A stretch of DNA of 58,945 nt, taken from IMG/VR virus record IMGVR_UViG_3300043446_001634, positions 1-58,945 of that record. One strand, 5' to 3'. A program made the position numbers and the translations under genes. Source of the stretch: a virus. This document shows, piece after piece, positions 43,574 to 51,443 of this stretch; the first letter of the stretch is position 1; each line of letters begins with the position of its first letter. Below the pieces are notes generated by a model. It searched no databases, had not been told where the DNA came from, and worked only from the letters and a program-made list of their open reading frames with translations.

Positions 43574-43833
43574 CTGGTTTTCTCCCCGTTTAAGTAGCGA
43601 CGAATTGTGGTACGACTAATTGGATAACCATGATTGGTAAGGACCTTGGCTAGCCACGCGCAAGAATACACTTTCGCTTTACCGCGACGTGTGTCATTGC
43701 GAATAAGGTCTAGAGATTTGGTAACCGCACTGCGCTCTTCTTCAGTCATCTGTTCCATGATGACTTCAAGACTGCTCGGTTCGCGCTCTACACCTTCGTG
43801 TCTACGCTCAAGGTCCTTCACAAGATCTGACAT
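43570..43833 (-). CDS. Small HTH-type DNA-binding protein
   Basis: Start at ATG 43831-43833 with AGAGG upstream (another ATG directly before). The 87-aa product starts MSDLVKDLERRHEGVEREPS and has a C-terminal helix-turn-helix-like VYSCAWLAKVLTNHGYPISR then TTIRRYLNGEK. The same short N-terminus (MSDLV-x-DL) starts the overlapping downstream gene. It could be a small terminase or regulator. The position near terminase favours packaging, but no ATPase-interaction motif is visible. Confidence 0.62.
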   Translation of the reverse strand: MSDLVKDLERRHEGVEREPSSLEVIMEQMTEEERSAVTKSLDLIRNDTRRGKAKVYSCAWLAKVLTNHGYPISRTTIRRYLNGEKTS

Positions 43834-43909
43834 CATGCACCTCTTTGTGAACGTGTTGCTAGCACATGCTAGCATACCTTTTGTTGAACGTCTTTAGATG
43901 TTATAAAGA

Positions 43910-44311
43910 TCAGTCAAAAACGACGGTCTTATTGGGACGAGCCTGATGCATCCCATTGTTATAGACCATCTCAAACTGAGGCATCATGTCACCAGACATG
44001 GATCCCTGTACAAAGTCACCAAGGAGTGCTGGGGCCTCAATCCATGAGGCTGAACCCATATGAGCACGCTCACGCATGGTGTCTTCTGGATACTTGTAAA
44101 ACATCTCTGGATTGTTGTGGTTCTGACGAATTGGGCTTGGGGCAGTGTCTGAGTAGGCACCAACACCAAAGTCATAGGGAACGTCAGTATCAGACATTAC
44201 GCCTTCATAGAAGCGAACTGGGCCGCGGTTGCCGGGGATCCCAGCAGCCATCTGACGTTGAAACATGTTTGGTGAACGCTCACCAAAACCGGGAACTGGA
44301 GCAATTGCCAT
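43910..44311 (-). CDS. Hypothetical structural-region protein
   Basis: The 133-aa product MAIAPVPGFGERSPNMFQRQ is rich in Pro, Gly, Met and Asn with little regular structure. GGAGGAT lies before the ATG. Position between terminase and portal suggests a minor head or packaging accessory role. Family unknown. Confidence 0.62.
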   Translation of the reverse strand: MAIAPVPGFGERSPNMFQRQMAAGIPGNRGPVRFYEGVMSDTDVPYDFGVGAYSDTAPSPIRQNHNNPEMFYKYPEDTMRERAHMGSASWIEAPALLGDFVQGSMSGDMMPQFEMVYNNGMHQARPNKTVVFD

Positions 44312-44360
44312 AGTTAGATCCTCCTGTAGAGTCTATTTAAATGATAACACAAAAAGGTCA

Positions 44361-44843
44361 TCAGAAGGGAAGATAGTTAGGGGATTTTGGATCATTGCTT
44401 TCTTCAAATTGCTTCCTACCCTCTTCCATTGCTTGGCCATATTGTTTGCTGTTCAAACCTTTATATTGTTTACGTTTTTCTTTCTGCTTTTCGCTAAGTG
44501 GTGTTACTGGATCATTATCATCCATATCAAATTCGCCACCACCGTATTCTTCATCCTGCACTCTATTTATTTCATGCGCTTGTCTGGAATAATGCATGAC
44601 TTTTGGGTGGAATGGGTCGTTGCCTGTCATTGACATAGCGTACTCATAAGGATCGACCCGTGGTGGTCGTTGTTGACCCTGCGGTATACCGAAATGCTGT
44701 CCCCATGTCTTCTGACCCTCTGGATCAGATGGATCATAACTACTTGGGTTACCACCAAGACCACGACCCCCACGGCGACCACCGGCACCACAGTTAGTAC
44801 AGGGCTTTGGACCGCCTCCGCGCATAAAAGACTTAATACCCAT
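44361..44843 (-). CDS. Hypothetical Gly/Pro-rich protein
   Basis: The 160-aa product has CTNCG near residue 15, a Gly/Arg-rich linker (GGRRGGRGLGGNP), then DPSDPEGQKTWGQHFGIPQG and a charged Lys/Glu C-terminal half. It seems mostly disordered. Strong AGGAGG site before the ATG. It follows terminase in the packaging operon. Function unknown. Confidence 0.62.
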   Translation of the reverse strand: MGIKSFMRGGGPKPCTNCGAGGRRGGRGLGGNPSSYDPSDPEGQKTWGQHFGIPQGQQRPPRVDPYEYAMSMTGNDPFHPKVMHYSRQAHEINRVQDEEYGGGEFDMDDNDPVTPLSEKQKEKRKQYKGLNSKQYGQAMEEGRKQFEESNDPKSPNYLPF

Positions 44844-44875
44844 AGATTCCTCCTGAATAGGTTTTCTATACTATA

Positions 44876-46435
44876 TCACCTAAAAAACGGGTTGTCAGAA
44901 ACGGTTACTTGTGGCATTGTGTCTAAAATTGACATAGAACAAGCAATAGCCAAACTGTCTGGAAAGTCATCGAAAGCCCCTCTTTCATCCGGGGCGGCGG
45001 CAAGAAGGTATGGTCCTCTGTAAATCTTTTCAAGATCAGACATTTGCTGATTAAACTTCTTCCAAACCTTTGTGCGACGTGCTTTAGAATGGCCGGGAAC
45101 TATTAATTGGTCGCGTTGTATTAACTCTGTTAAGTGTACCCATCGTTCGTTCTGGGCCTTGGAATCAGAGGAAACGGCCACCACATCAATATTTTGTAGC
45201 AATATTTGTAAACGTTCTGCTACAGCACCACCAACACCCTGTGAGTCAACACCGACGCGCAATACGTCATAGTTTCTCAAGAAGTCAAGTATTTCAAAAT
45301 ACTGTTGTTCCCATTCTTCATTGTTTATTTCTAACCAATTAAGAACACGGTGTTCATAAAAACCAAAACCGTCAGGGCTGTTCCAATCAACCCACAAAAC
45401 AGTGACCACGGTAGAGTCATTTGATCTTGCTACGTCTATACCAACAACAACAGGCGTACGCCACCATTGTTTTACGATAGGCATTGACGAGTCGTACATG
45501 CGTTGTAGTCTTTCGTCAGTTACGAACATGCCCTTCTCAAGAATCCATTTATTGCAATAGGACATCTGAAACTCATCAGAGTCCTCTCCAATACGCAACT
45601 TCTCTTTGGCTATGAACTTCGCATAGTTACTGTTATATTTTGCCGCTGTCTTCCAGTCATATTCAAAGTGACTCTGTCTATGTCCTCTACCAGCGTTTAT
45701 ATCGCGCCGCCGATTGTATTGAATCATCTTATAAAAATAAGACTTATTTCTAGTTGCAGTACCTGCTAGGGTTATAGATCCGTTGTTGAAGGCCAACATT
45801 GGCTTTATTGATTTAGCGATGACAAACTCATCTGCTTCTTGGGCCTCGTCAATAAGAACAAAGTGATACGTTTTTGATTCAATCTTTGCTTTTGGGTTAC
45901 AGGTCTGCATTCGACATAACGATCCAGAATGCTTTAGTGTGATTATTCTTCCTTTACCACGCGGGCCACCAGAGGTTGCTTTGTCATCAATCTCCGGGTC
46001 AAGGAGGAAGTCCATAGCATGGTCACTGGTCAACTTGCTGACAATACGACTGAAAACGGTGTCAGCCTGATCTTCTACCGGAGCAAAAACACCACACCAA
46101 AAACCTTTTGAGAACTTACTCAACCACGTTGGGTATACCTTTGACAGTTTTGGAAGGATAACCATCATAGATGCAAGTACGTTAGAAACAACTTCTGACT
46201 TGCCAGACTGACGAGTGGCAACGAGTGTTAACTCTTCACCGTCACCTAGGATAATGCTTTCTATTAGACGATACGCAATAGGAACTTGATAAGGAAATAA
46301 CGTTACATCACAAAACTCCTCTGTAAATACTATTAGTTTTTTTACTAATGCATCTACAAACTCTGCTGACGTTTCGTCAAGTTCCTCTTCACTATTATCT
46401 TGTTCGTAGCCCTCTTCAAGAAGTAATTCTTCCAT
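44876..46435 (-). CDS. terL: Terminase large subunit
   Basis: The 519-aa protein has ATPase motifs Walker A ATRQSGKS (residues 73-80) and Walker B VLIDEAQ (193-199), motif III-like LAGTATRN, and RNase H-type nuclease residues in GIDVARSNDST (D334), GVDSQG and DDFPDSLAIAC. It translocates DNA into the prohead and cuts concatemers. No classical small terminase is adjacent; candidates are small ORFs at 43570, 46436 and 46660. The call is firm. Confidence 0.94.
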   Translation of the reverse strand: MEELLLEEGYEQDNSEEELDETSAEFVDALVKKLIVFTEEFCDVTLFPYQVPIAYRLIESIILGDGEELTLVATRQSGKSEVVSNVLASMMVILPKLSKVYPTWLSKFSKGFWCGVFAPVEDQADTVFSRIVSKLTSDHAMDFLLDPEIDDKATSGGPRGKGRIITLKHSGSLCRMQTCNPKAKIESKTYHFVLIDEAQEADEFVIAKSIKPMLAFNNGSITLAGTATRNKSYFYKMIQYNRRRDINAGRGHRQSHFEYDWKTAAKYNSNYAKFIAKEKLRIGEDSDEFQMSYCNKWILEKGMFVTDERLQRMYDSSMPIVKQWWRTPVVVGIDVARSNDSTVVTVLWVDWNSPDGFGFYEHRVLNWLEINNEEWEQQYFEILDFLRNYDVLRVGVDSQGVGGAVAERLQILLQNIDVVAVSSDSKAQNERWVHLTELIQRDQLIVPGHSKARRTKVWKKFNQQMSDLEKIYRGPYLLAAAPDERGAFDDFPDSLAIACSMSILDTMPQVTVSDNPFFR

Positions 46436-46663
46436 TTAAACACCGTCCCGGCACTGTAGTTCTTTCCATAATTCCTGTAGTGCCTCTAGGTGTTCAGTTA
46501 CTGGACCTTCTGGTCCTTCATGAAACCTCCATTGGTCATAGGCTGATCCAAGACCAAGAAGGGTGCTGTCAAACCACGATTTAAGTGCAGATGTCTCCAT
46601 AGACTTTATTCTCTTGATAGACGATCCGACTTTTAACACTTCTTGTTTATTAAACAGTTTCAT
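46436..46663 (-). CDS. Hypothetical protein upstream of terminase (75 aa)
   Basis: MKLFNKQEVLKVGSSIKRIK begins this helical 75-aa protein, which ends GPVTEHLEALQELWKELQCRDGV. Stop abuts the terL start. ATGA overlap with the previous gene (46660-46663). A small terminase-like helper is conceivable by position, but there is no HTH. Confidence 0.6.
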   Translation of the reverse strand: MKLFNKQEVLKVGSSIKRIKSMETSALKSWFDSTLLGLGSAYDQWRFHEGPEGPVTEHLEALQELWKELQCRDGV

Positions 46664-46998
46664 TTCCAGTTACCAATATCCCCAGCAGTATCGGAAAGAT
46701 AGCGACCTTGCACTGCGTCAAGTATCCCAGTTTCCTCATTATCTTGTCTTGTTTTTCTACATAAACCTATTTGTATTATTTGAGTTTTAATACGTAATTG
46801 TAATCCTTTTCCCCTTCTCCAAGGGTATCCTAACTCTTTCATAAAGCCAAGAGCAAGATGTGGCATACCTGTAGTACCGTTATCTCTACGTATGATATAA
46901 AAGGGTCCAAAACCCAATACACGGTTCATGGATCTTTTTGCTATATAAACTAATAGTGCTATTGAACTACCAACAACTGCTGCAACTGTGTATAACAT
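46660..46998 (-). CDS. Membrane-anchored hypothetical protein
   Basis: The 112-aa protein has an N-terminal hydrophobic helix (LYTVAAVVGSSIALLVYIA, residues 2-20) followed by a basic, soluble domain with RVLGFGPFYIIRRDNGTTG. It is probably anchored in the host membrane with the C-terminus inside. Neighbouring endolysin makes an accessory lysis role possible. Overlaps upstream gene by one base. Confidence 0.6.
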   Translation of the reverse strand: MLYTVAAVVGSSIALLVYIAKRSMNRVLGFGPFYIIRRDNGTTGMPHLALGFMKELGYPWRRGKGLQLRIKTQIIQIGLCRKTRQDNEETGILDAVQGRYLSDTAGDIGNWK

Positions 46999-47447
46999 TA
47001 TCCACCAACATTTCCTACATCAAATATGTAACCCGGTAGTGTAAGTATTGCTTGACCATATGACTTTTGATTTTTAAAATCCTCATACTCAGAAAGAGAC
47101 AGTGGACCATAGCGAGATACGTTAGTTCCTTTTACCCACCAAACGTACAAGTAACCTTCAATATTCGTATTAGATGATAGTGCCTCTTCAAACTGGTTCA
47201 TGGATAAAAATCTGCTCTGAAGTGGAACAAATTGAAAACCGGCCAACCTACTGCTCATTGTAGGTGCTTGGTAATACGTGTCTGTTTTTATAAGATTTAC
47301 TGGATCAAAAATACTTGGTTGAGGGCCTCCAACTACGTCTTCCTCTGGAGGAGGTACAGCACTTGATCTTAAAGGGTAGTTTTCAATATCTTGTATTCTT
47401 TGCCCAAGATCAAATGCGGGGTTTAGACCCCTTCTTCTACTAGCCAT
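46998..47447 (-). CDS. Hypothetical protein with KTSC-like segment
   Basis: The 149-aa protein MASRRRGLNPAFDLGQRIQD has a Pro-rich middle and a C-terminal strand set IEGYLYVWWVKGTNVSRYGPLS then EYEDFKNQKSYGQAI that resembles KTSC-type domains (short YxYxxV...S.G). Resemblance is weak. It is coupled by single-base overlaps to endolysin and membrane gene. Confidence 0.55.
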   Translation of the reverse strand: MASRRRGLNPAFDLGQRIQDIENYPLRSSAVPPPEEDVVGGPQPSIFDPVNLIKTDTYYQAPTMSSRLAGFQFVPLQSRFLSMNQFEEALSSNTNIEGYLYVWWVKGTNVSRYGPLSLSEYEDFKNQKSYGQAILTLPGYIFDVGNVGG

Positions 47448-48241
47448 TACTTAGGCATTTCCGATAACCACTTGGCATACGCGGTTGCAGTTACTGGACC
47501 ATATATACCATCAACTTTTACCTTTAATGCTTCCTGCATCTTTTTAATACCTTCAATGGTTTTAGGACCGGCCCAACCATCAACAGTATGTGGGTACCAA
47601 CCCCAAAATGTTAAAACCTGTTGCAATACTGCTACTTTCTTACCACTCATATATGGGGTAAGTAATTCAATAACAGGTTCTGGTATTATAGTGGGACGTT
47701 CTTTTGGAGGTGCCGGTGGTGGTGGTACTTCTTCAGCCCACGGTTTTAAAGGTTCATACTTAGATGAGTAGCGGCTACGGCTATGGGGTATTTCGATTGG
47801 CTGCAAGTGCCATTCTTCGCCGTTAACATTTCCAAAATGTATTAATCCGTACTTTTCACAATGTGCGGTCATCCATTTCATGTCACCGACCATGTCTACT
47901 GCTAAACATTTTCCATCTTTTGTTGTGCTTTCATGGTAAGACATGCCGGGAGGTGCCATGTGTGCTCGTCCCTTTTTTAACTTATAACGAGCACCTTCAA
48001 ACTTGCAACAACCACCGAAGAGTACCTTTTCATGACGGTCTAAGAATCCTACTTTTTGTGTAAGGCTTGCTCTCCAACCACCACCGATACCTACTGGTCG
48101 CCCAGCAGCAATAGAGGCATCCATAAGCATCTTTAAACGGCGACGAAACTCTGGATCAAAACGTGCCCAAACAGACCAAGCCAGTAATCCGTTCTCTGTT
48201 CTTTTTGCACCGGAGTACCCTGTCATGTACATCTTATCCAT
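47447..48241 (-). CDS. Endolysin: M15 peptidase and peptidoglycan-binding domain
   Basis: The 264-aa protein has an M15 (VanY/L-alanoyl-D-glutamate peptidase) domain with GGGWRASLTQ, MAPPGMSYHESTTKDGKCLAVD (His and Asp ligands with a small insertion between them) and EEWHLQP, then a Pro linker (EEVPPPPAPPKERP) and a C-terminal peptidoglycan-binding repeat VAVLQQVLTFWGWYPHTVDG, VDGIYGPVTATAY. It would cut peptide cross-links for lysis. Two ATGs overlap the site; AAGGAG is better spaced for 48241 than 48244. MAPPGMS-x-H is shared with the tape measure domain. Confidence 0.88.
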   Translation of the reverse strand: MDKMYMTGYSGAKRTENGLLAWSVWARFDPEFRRRLKMLMDASIAAGRPVGIGGGWRASLTQKVGFLDRHEKVLFGGCCKFEGARYKLKKGRAHMAPPGMSYHESTTKDGKCLAVDMVGDMKWMTAHCEKYGLIHFGNVNGEEWHLQPIEIPHSRSRYSSKYEPLKPWAEEVPPPPAPPKERPTIIPEPVIELLTPYMSGKKVAVLQQVLTFWGWYPHTVDGWAGPKTIEGIKKMQEALKVKVDGIYGPVTATAYAKWLSEMPK

Positions 48242-48262
48242 CATGACTCCTTATTAATTAAA

Positions 48263-49312
48263 TCACTTTTCTAATTCTTTGTAATATATTAGGTTATTAT
48301 GTAGACGCCCGTCACCCGGATCACTTTCTAATGCTTTCAAACCATGTTTAATGGCCTCATCGGCCATCTTTAGATGATAACAAGAAACAGCCGCTATGTC
48401 ATCAAGCAAAGACCCGAAAGCCCAAGCCTCAGATAAATAATCAAGTGTACGATCTTTTATTTCTAGTCCACGTAGTGCTGCTGTATAGCAACCTATCCAA
48501 TTACTATTTTTATAGTAAAACATCGCTAGTTCTGCCCAAGTTTCACGCCGTCGCGAATCTTCAGCAAGTGCTCTAAAAAGCCAATACTCAGTTTCGTGCG
48601 GCAAACACTGTGCTAGATATCTCATACTTCTTGCACGTTCAGCGGCCCACATAGCAGTAGGTAATGCTATGTGTCGTTTAAACTCGGCAGTCGCTTCTTC
48701 TATACGTCCATTAAAAAAGTACTCTCTTGCCAAATAGTGTGCAGTTCTATCATCCATTGGGTCTTCTTTAGCAGCAAGTTCCAATAGTGGTAAGTATTGC
48801 CCTCTAGATTTTGTGTTATCTGGATGATGGTGTACTTCTAATGCACAAAAGGACTGTACTTCTTGACCAGAGCAAACAAGTATTTCGTGTACTGGATGCT
48901 TCCAGTAATAGTTAGTTCTCCTATGTATGTGGTCACGGTAAAACACCAGTCCTTCAGAACCATCTGGATTCCACGACCAAACGTATTTGTAACGTGGACG
49001 AGTTATTGTTTCTGGAAGGTTTTCTAAGTGCTTGCGCCAACCCGGAATAAGTATTTCATCGGCATCTAGAGACACACACCAATCAAGATCTTCTGGAAGA
49101 AGTGACAGTGCTTCATTTCTTGCTACATCAAAACGCCACGGTTTAACGGAAATATTATGCACAATACATCCCGCATCCTTAGCAATTTGCACAGTATTGT
49201 CCGTAGATCCAGTATCTACAAGAATGCGGTAATCGGCATCCTTTGCTGACTCTGCCCACCTCTTGATGTGTTTTTCTTCATTAAGACTTATTGTGTAAAC
49301 GGCGATCTTCAT
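48263..49312 (-). CDS. Family 2 glycosyltransferase with TPR-like tail
   Basis: The 349-aa protein has a GT-A start MKIAVYTISLNEEKHIKRW, LVDTGSTDNTVQIAKDAG, FDVARNEALSL and the metal motif DADE near residue 83. From about residue 200 helical pairs (TAHYLAREYFFNGRIEEATAEFK; cited as AREYFFNGRIEEA) suggest TPR-like repeats. It probably transfers sugar to virion proteins or host surface structures. It lies beside the long collagen-like fibre genes, which are Thr-rich and possible targets. Confidence 0.87.
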   Translation of the reverse strand: MKIAVYTISLNEEKHIKRWAESAKDADYRILVDTGSTDNTVQIAKDAGCIVHNISVKPWRFDVARNEALSLLPEDLDWCVSLDADEILIPGWRKHLENLPETITRPRYKYVWSWNPDGSEGLVFYRDHIHRRTNYYWKHPVHEILVCSGQEVQSFCALEVHHHPDNTKSRGQYLPLLELAAKEDPMDDRTAHYLAREYFFNGRIEEATAEFKRHIALPTAMWAAERARSMRYLAQCLPHETEYWLFRALAEDSRRRETWAELAMFYYKNSNWIGCYTAALRGLEIKDRTLDYLSEAWAFGSLLDDIAAVSCYHLKMADEAIKHGLKALESDPGDGRLHNNLIYYKELEK

Positions 49313-49322
49313 TTTGTATCCT

Positions 49323-49502
49323 TTATGAAGTAGTACTAACCTCTGTCAGTACTGATGGTACATAGTCAATTGGAACACTCAGGTGTTCTGATACGTGTAT
49401 TGATGCACAATCAACACACAGCAATCCAATAGGAGTAACAGTATTGTCGCCATCGGTAAAGATGTCATCAGTTAATGGATTGTTAGGAAAGTCTATTGCC
49501 AT
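49323..49502 (-). CDS. Small hypothetical protein (59 aa)
   Basis: ATG at 49500-49502 to TAA at 49323-49325, filling the gap between fibre and glycosyltransferase genes. The product begins MAIDFPNNPLTDDIFTDGDN and contains CVDCASIHVSEHL. FPNNPLTDDIFTDG resembles a short N-terminal motif in other phage fibre-associated proteins. AAGAGGAACTT precedes the ATG. Confidence 0.65.
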   Translation of the reverse strand: MAIDFPNNPLTDDIFTDGDNTVTPIGLLCVDCASIHVSEHLSVPIDYVPSVLTEVSTTS

Positions 49503-49517
49503 ATTAAGTTCCTCTTA

Positions 49518-51443
49518 TTATCCGTAGGTGTATACCACGACCTTGCCGTTGCCGCCGTTGCCACCGTTACCGCCGGTTGCGACCACGCCTGCCGTGTTGA
49601 CCGAGCGTGCACCACCGCCACCACCGCCACCGGAACCTGCCGTGCCGTTCCCGCCGTTCCCGCCGGTCACGTTGCCCGATGCGGCATAGGTTGACTGGCC
49701 TCCACCGCCGCCAGACGCGCACCAACCGGTGCCAGCAGTTCCCGCTCCACCGTTGATGGAGCCGGTCGTGCCACCTGCACCGCCAGCGGTAGATCCTGAG
49801 CCGCCACCGGCACCGCCGTCCTGTACGGCTGTCGTGAATGGTGCGCCGCCGTACCCGCCACCAGCAGGAATGGTGAGCGTGCTTGGTGCAGCGACGAACG
49901 TCGGGTTATTGTCGGTCGCTGCGCCTGCTCCGCTGTCGTTGCCCCACTCAATGCCGATAGTGCCAGCGGTGCGGGTGTAGTTCGCCCCACCGAGACCGCC
50001 AGTAGACACGGCAGCGTTCGTCGTCGCGACACCGCCGCCCTGCCCGCCGAGCGCACGAATCAGATTCGCCGCGGAGGAGAACTCGCTGTAGCCGCCGTCA
50101 GTCCCCGATGTGCCGTCAACCTTGCCGTTCGATCCTGTGCCAGTACGGGTCGCACCGGATGCACCAGCACCGCCCTGCCCGACGACGACCGGCTCGGTTG
50201 CCCCGAGATCAGCGGCGGCATACCAGCGGAGACAAACCGCACCGCCGCCACCTCCTCCAGCGCCGCCGCCCGCCGTGCCCTGTGACGCTGTCCCGCCGCC
50301 ACCGCCGCCGCCCGCTCCGACGACGACGACTTGCACCATACGAGCGTTGGCGGGCTTCGTCCATGTGCCTGCACCGGTCGGACCGGTGAACGACTGTGTG
50401 TCGATGAGCGACAGCGTTCCGGTAGGTCCGGTGGCACCAGTAGCACCTGTGGGACCTGTGGGACCTGTTGGTCCAGTAACACCTTGTGATCCAGTTGCGC
50501 CAGTTGCGCCAGTTGCACCTGCGGTGCCTTGCGCGCCGGTAGGACCGGTAGGTCCGGTGGCACCAGTAGCACCAGCAGGCCCGGTTGGCCCGGTGACACC
50601 TGTCGGCCCGGTAGCCCCTTCGGGGCCGGTTGCGCCAGTAGGGCCTATAGGTCCTGTAGCCCCAACGGCACCAGTTGGTCCTGTCGGACCTTGATCACCA
50701 ATATCACCGTTACGGGCAAACGTAATGGCCACTGCTGTGTTATTCGTGAACAGGGTTCCTGTTACATGGGCAATAGGTACTGAGTACCATGTTGTGTTAA
50801 GTGTGTGGGCACCGACAATTGAGTAATATGCAAAGTTTGTTGGTGACGCAACATCATATATTTTAAAAGTACCCTTGATGGATGACGTAGAGTCATCTAT
50901 GGTTTCAAGAAATGCTTGGATATCTGTGCTGTTGGAATCGGTTGTCGAAATGTACAATGCTGTCGCAGACGACGGTGTAGTGCTGCTGAACCTTACATAA
51001 CCAGAACCGGGATCGCTATTTGTTGTAGTTGTTGAATATGTATACGCAAATGTGGCACCACCAAAAGTACCCTGTGGACCAGTAGCACCAGTAGTACCTG
51101 TGGGACCTGTGGCCCCAGTTGGTCCAGTAGCCCCAGCAACACCAGCCACACCTTGAGTACCTTGTGGACCAGTTGCACCAGTAGGTCCTGTTACGGTTGA
51201 AGCCGCTCCAGTAGGTCCTGTTACGCTCGGTCCCGTTGGACCGGTTGGACCGGTTGGACCAGTAGGTCCAGTAGGTCCAGTGGGTCCAGTAGGTCCAGTA
51301 GCACCATCAGAACCAGAAGTCCCAGAAGCACCAGTAGGTCCAGTAGGTCCAGTTGATCCTGTAAGTCCCTGAGGTCCTTGTGCGCCGATTACAGCGGCTT
51401 CCCACTGACTTGTAGTAGTATTCCATATCTTTGCGACTGTCAT
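49518..51443 (-). CDS. Collagen-like fibre with glycine-rich C-terminal domain
   Basis: Start taken at ATG 51441-51443 (ATGA overlap with the upstream gene). The 641-aa protein has a short head ([20 protein letters not shown]), two G-x-y stretches flanking a beta domain (near residues 120-250), then from about residue 350 a domain starting [20 protein letters not shown] with extreme Gly content (GGGGGG, GGNGGNG). The last 900 bases are very GC-rich compared with all neighbours, suggesting recent acquisition. Likely a receptor-binding fibre. Confidence 0.82.
   Translation of the reverse strand: MTVAKIWNTTTSQWEAAVIGAQGPQGLTGSTGPTGPTGASGTSGSDGATGPTGPTGPTGPTGPTGPTGPTGPSVTGPTGAASTVTGPTGATGPQGTQGVAGVAGATGPTGATGPTGTTGATGPQGTFGGATFAYTYSTTTTNSDPGSGYVRFSSTTPSSATALYISTTDSNSTDIQAFLETIDDSTSSIKGTFKIYDVASPTNFAYYSIVGAHTLNTTWYSVPIAHVTGTLFTNNTAVAITFARNGDIGDQGPTGPTGAVGATGPIGPTGATGPEGATGPTGVTGPTGPAGATGATGPTGPTGAQGTAGATGATGATGSQGVTGPTGPTGPTGATGATGPTGTLSLIDTQSFTGPTGAGTWTKPANARMVQVVVVGAGGGGGGGTASQGTAGGGAGGGGGGAVCLRWYAAADLGATEPVVVGQGGAGASGATRTGTGSNGKVDGTSGTDGGYSEFSSAANLIRALGGQGGGVATTNAAVSTGGLGGANYTRTAGTIGIEWGNDSGAGAATDNNPTFVAAPSTLTIPAGGGYGGAPFTTAVQDGGAGGGSGSTAGGAGGTTGSINGGAGTAGTGWCASGGGGGQSTYAASGNVTGGNGGNGTAGSGGGGGGGARSVNTAGVVATGGNGGNGGNGKVVVYTYG

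Noticed and set aside
50108-50694. Pro/Val-rich plus-strand ORFs across the collagen-like genes
   Set aside because: Antisense of G-x-y repeats gives artificial PVGPV runs; no start signals.
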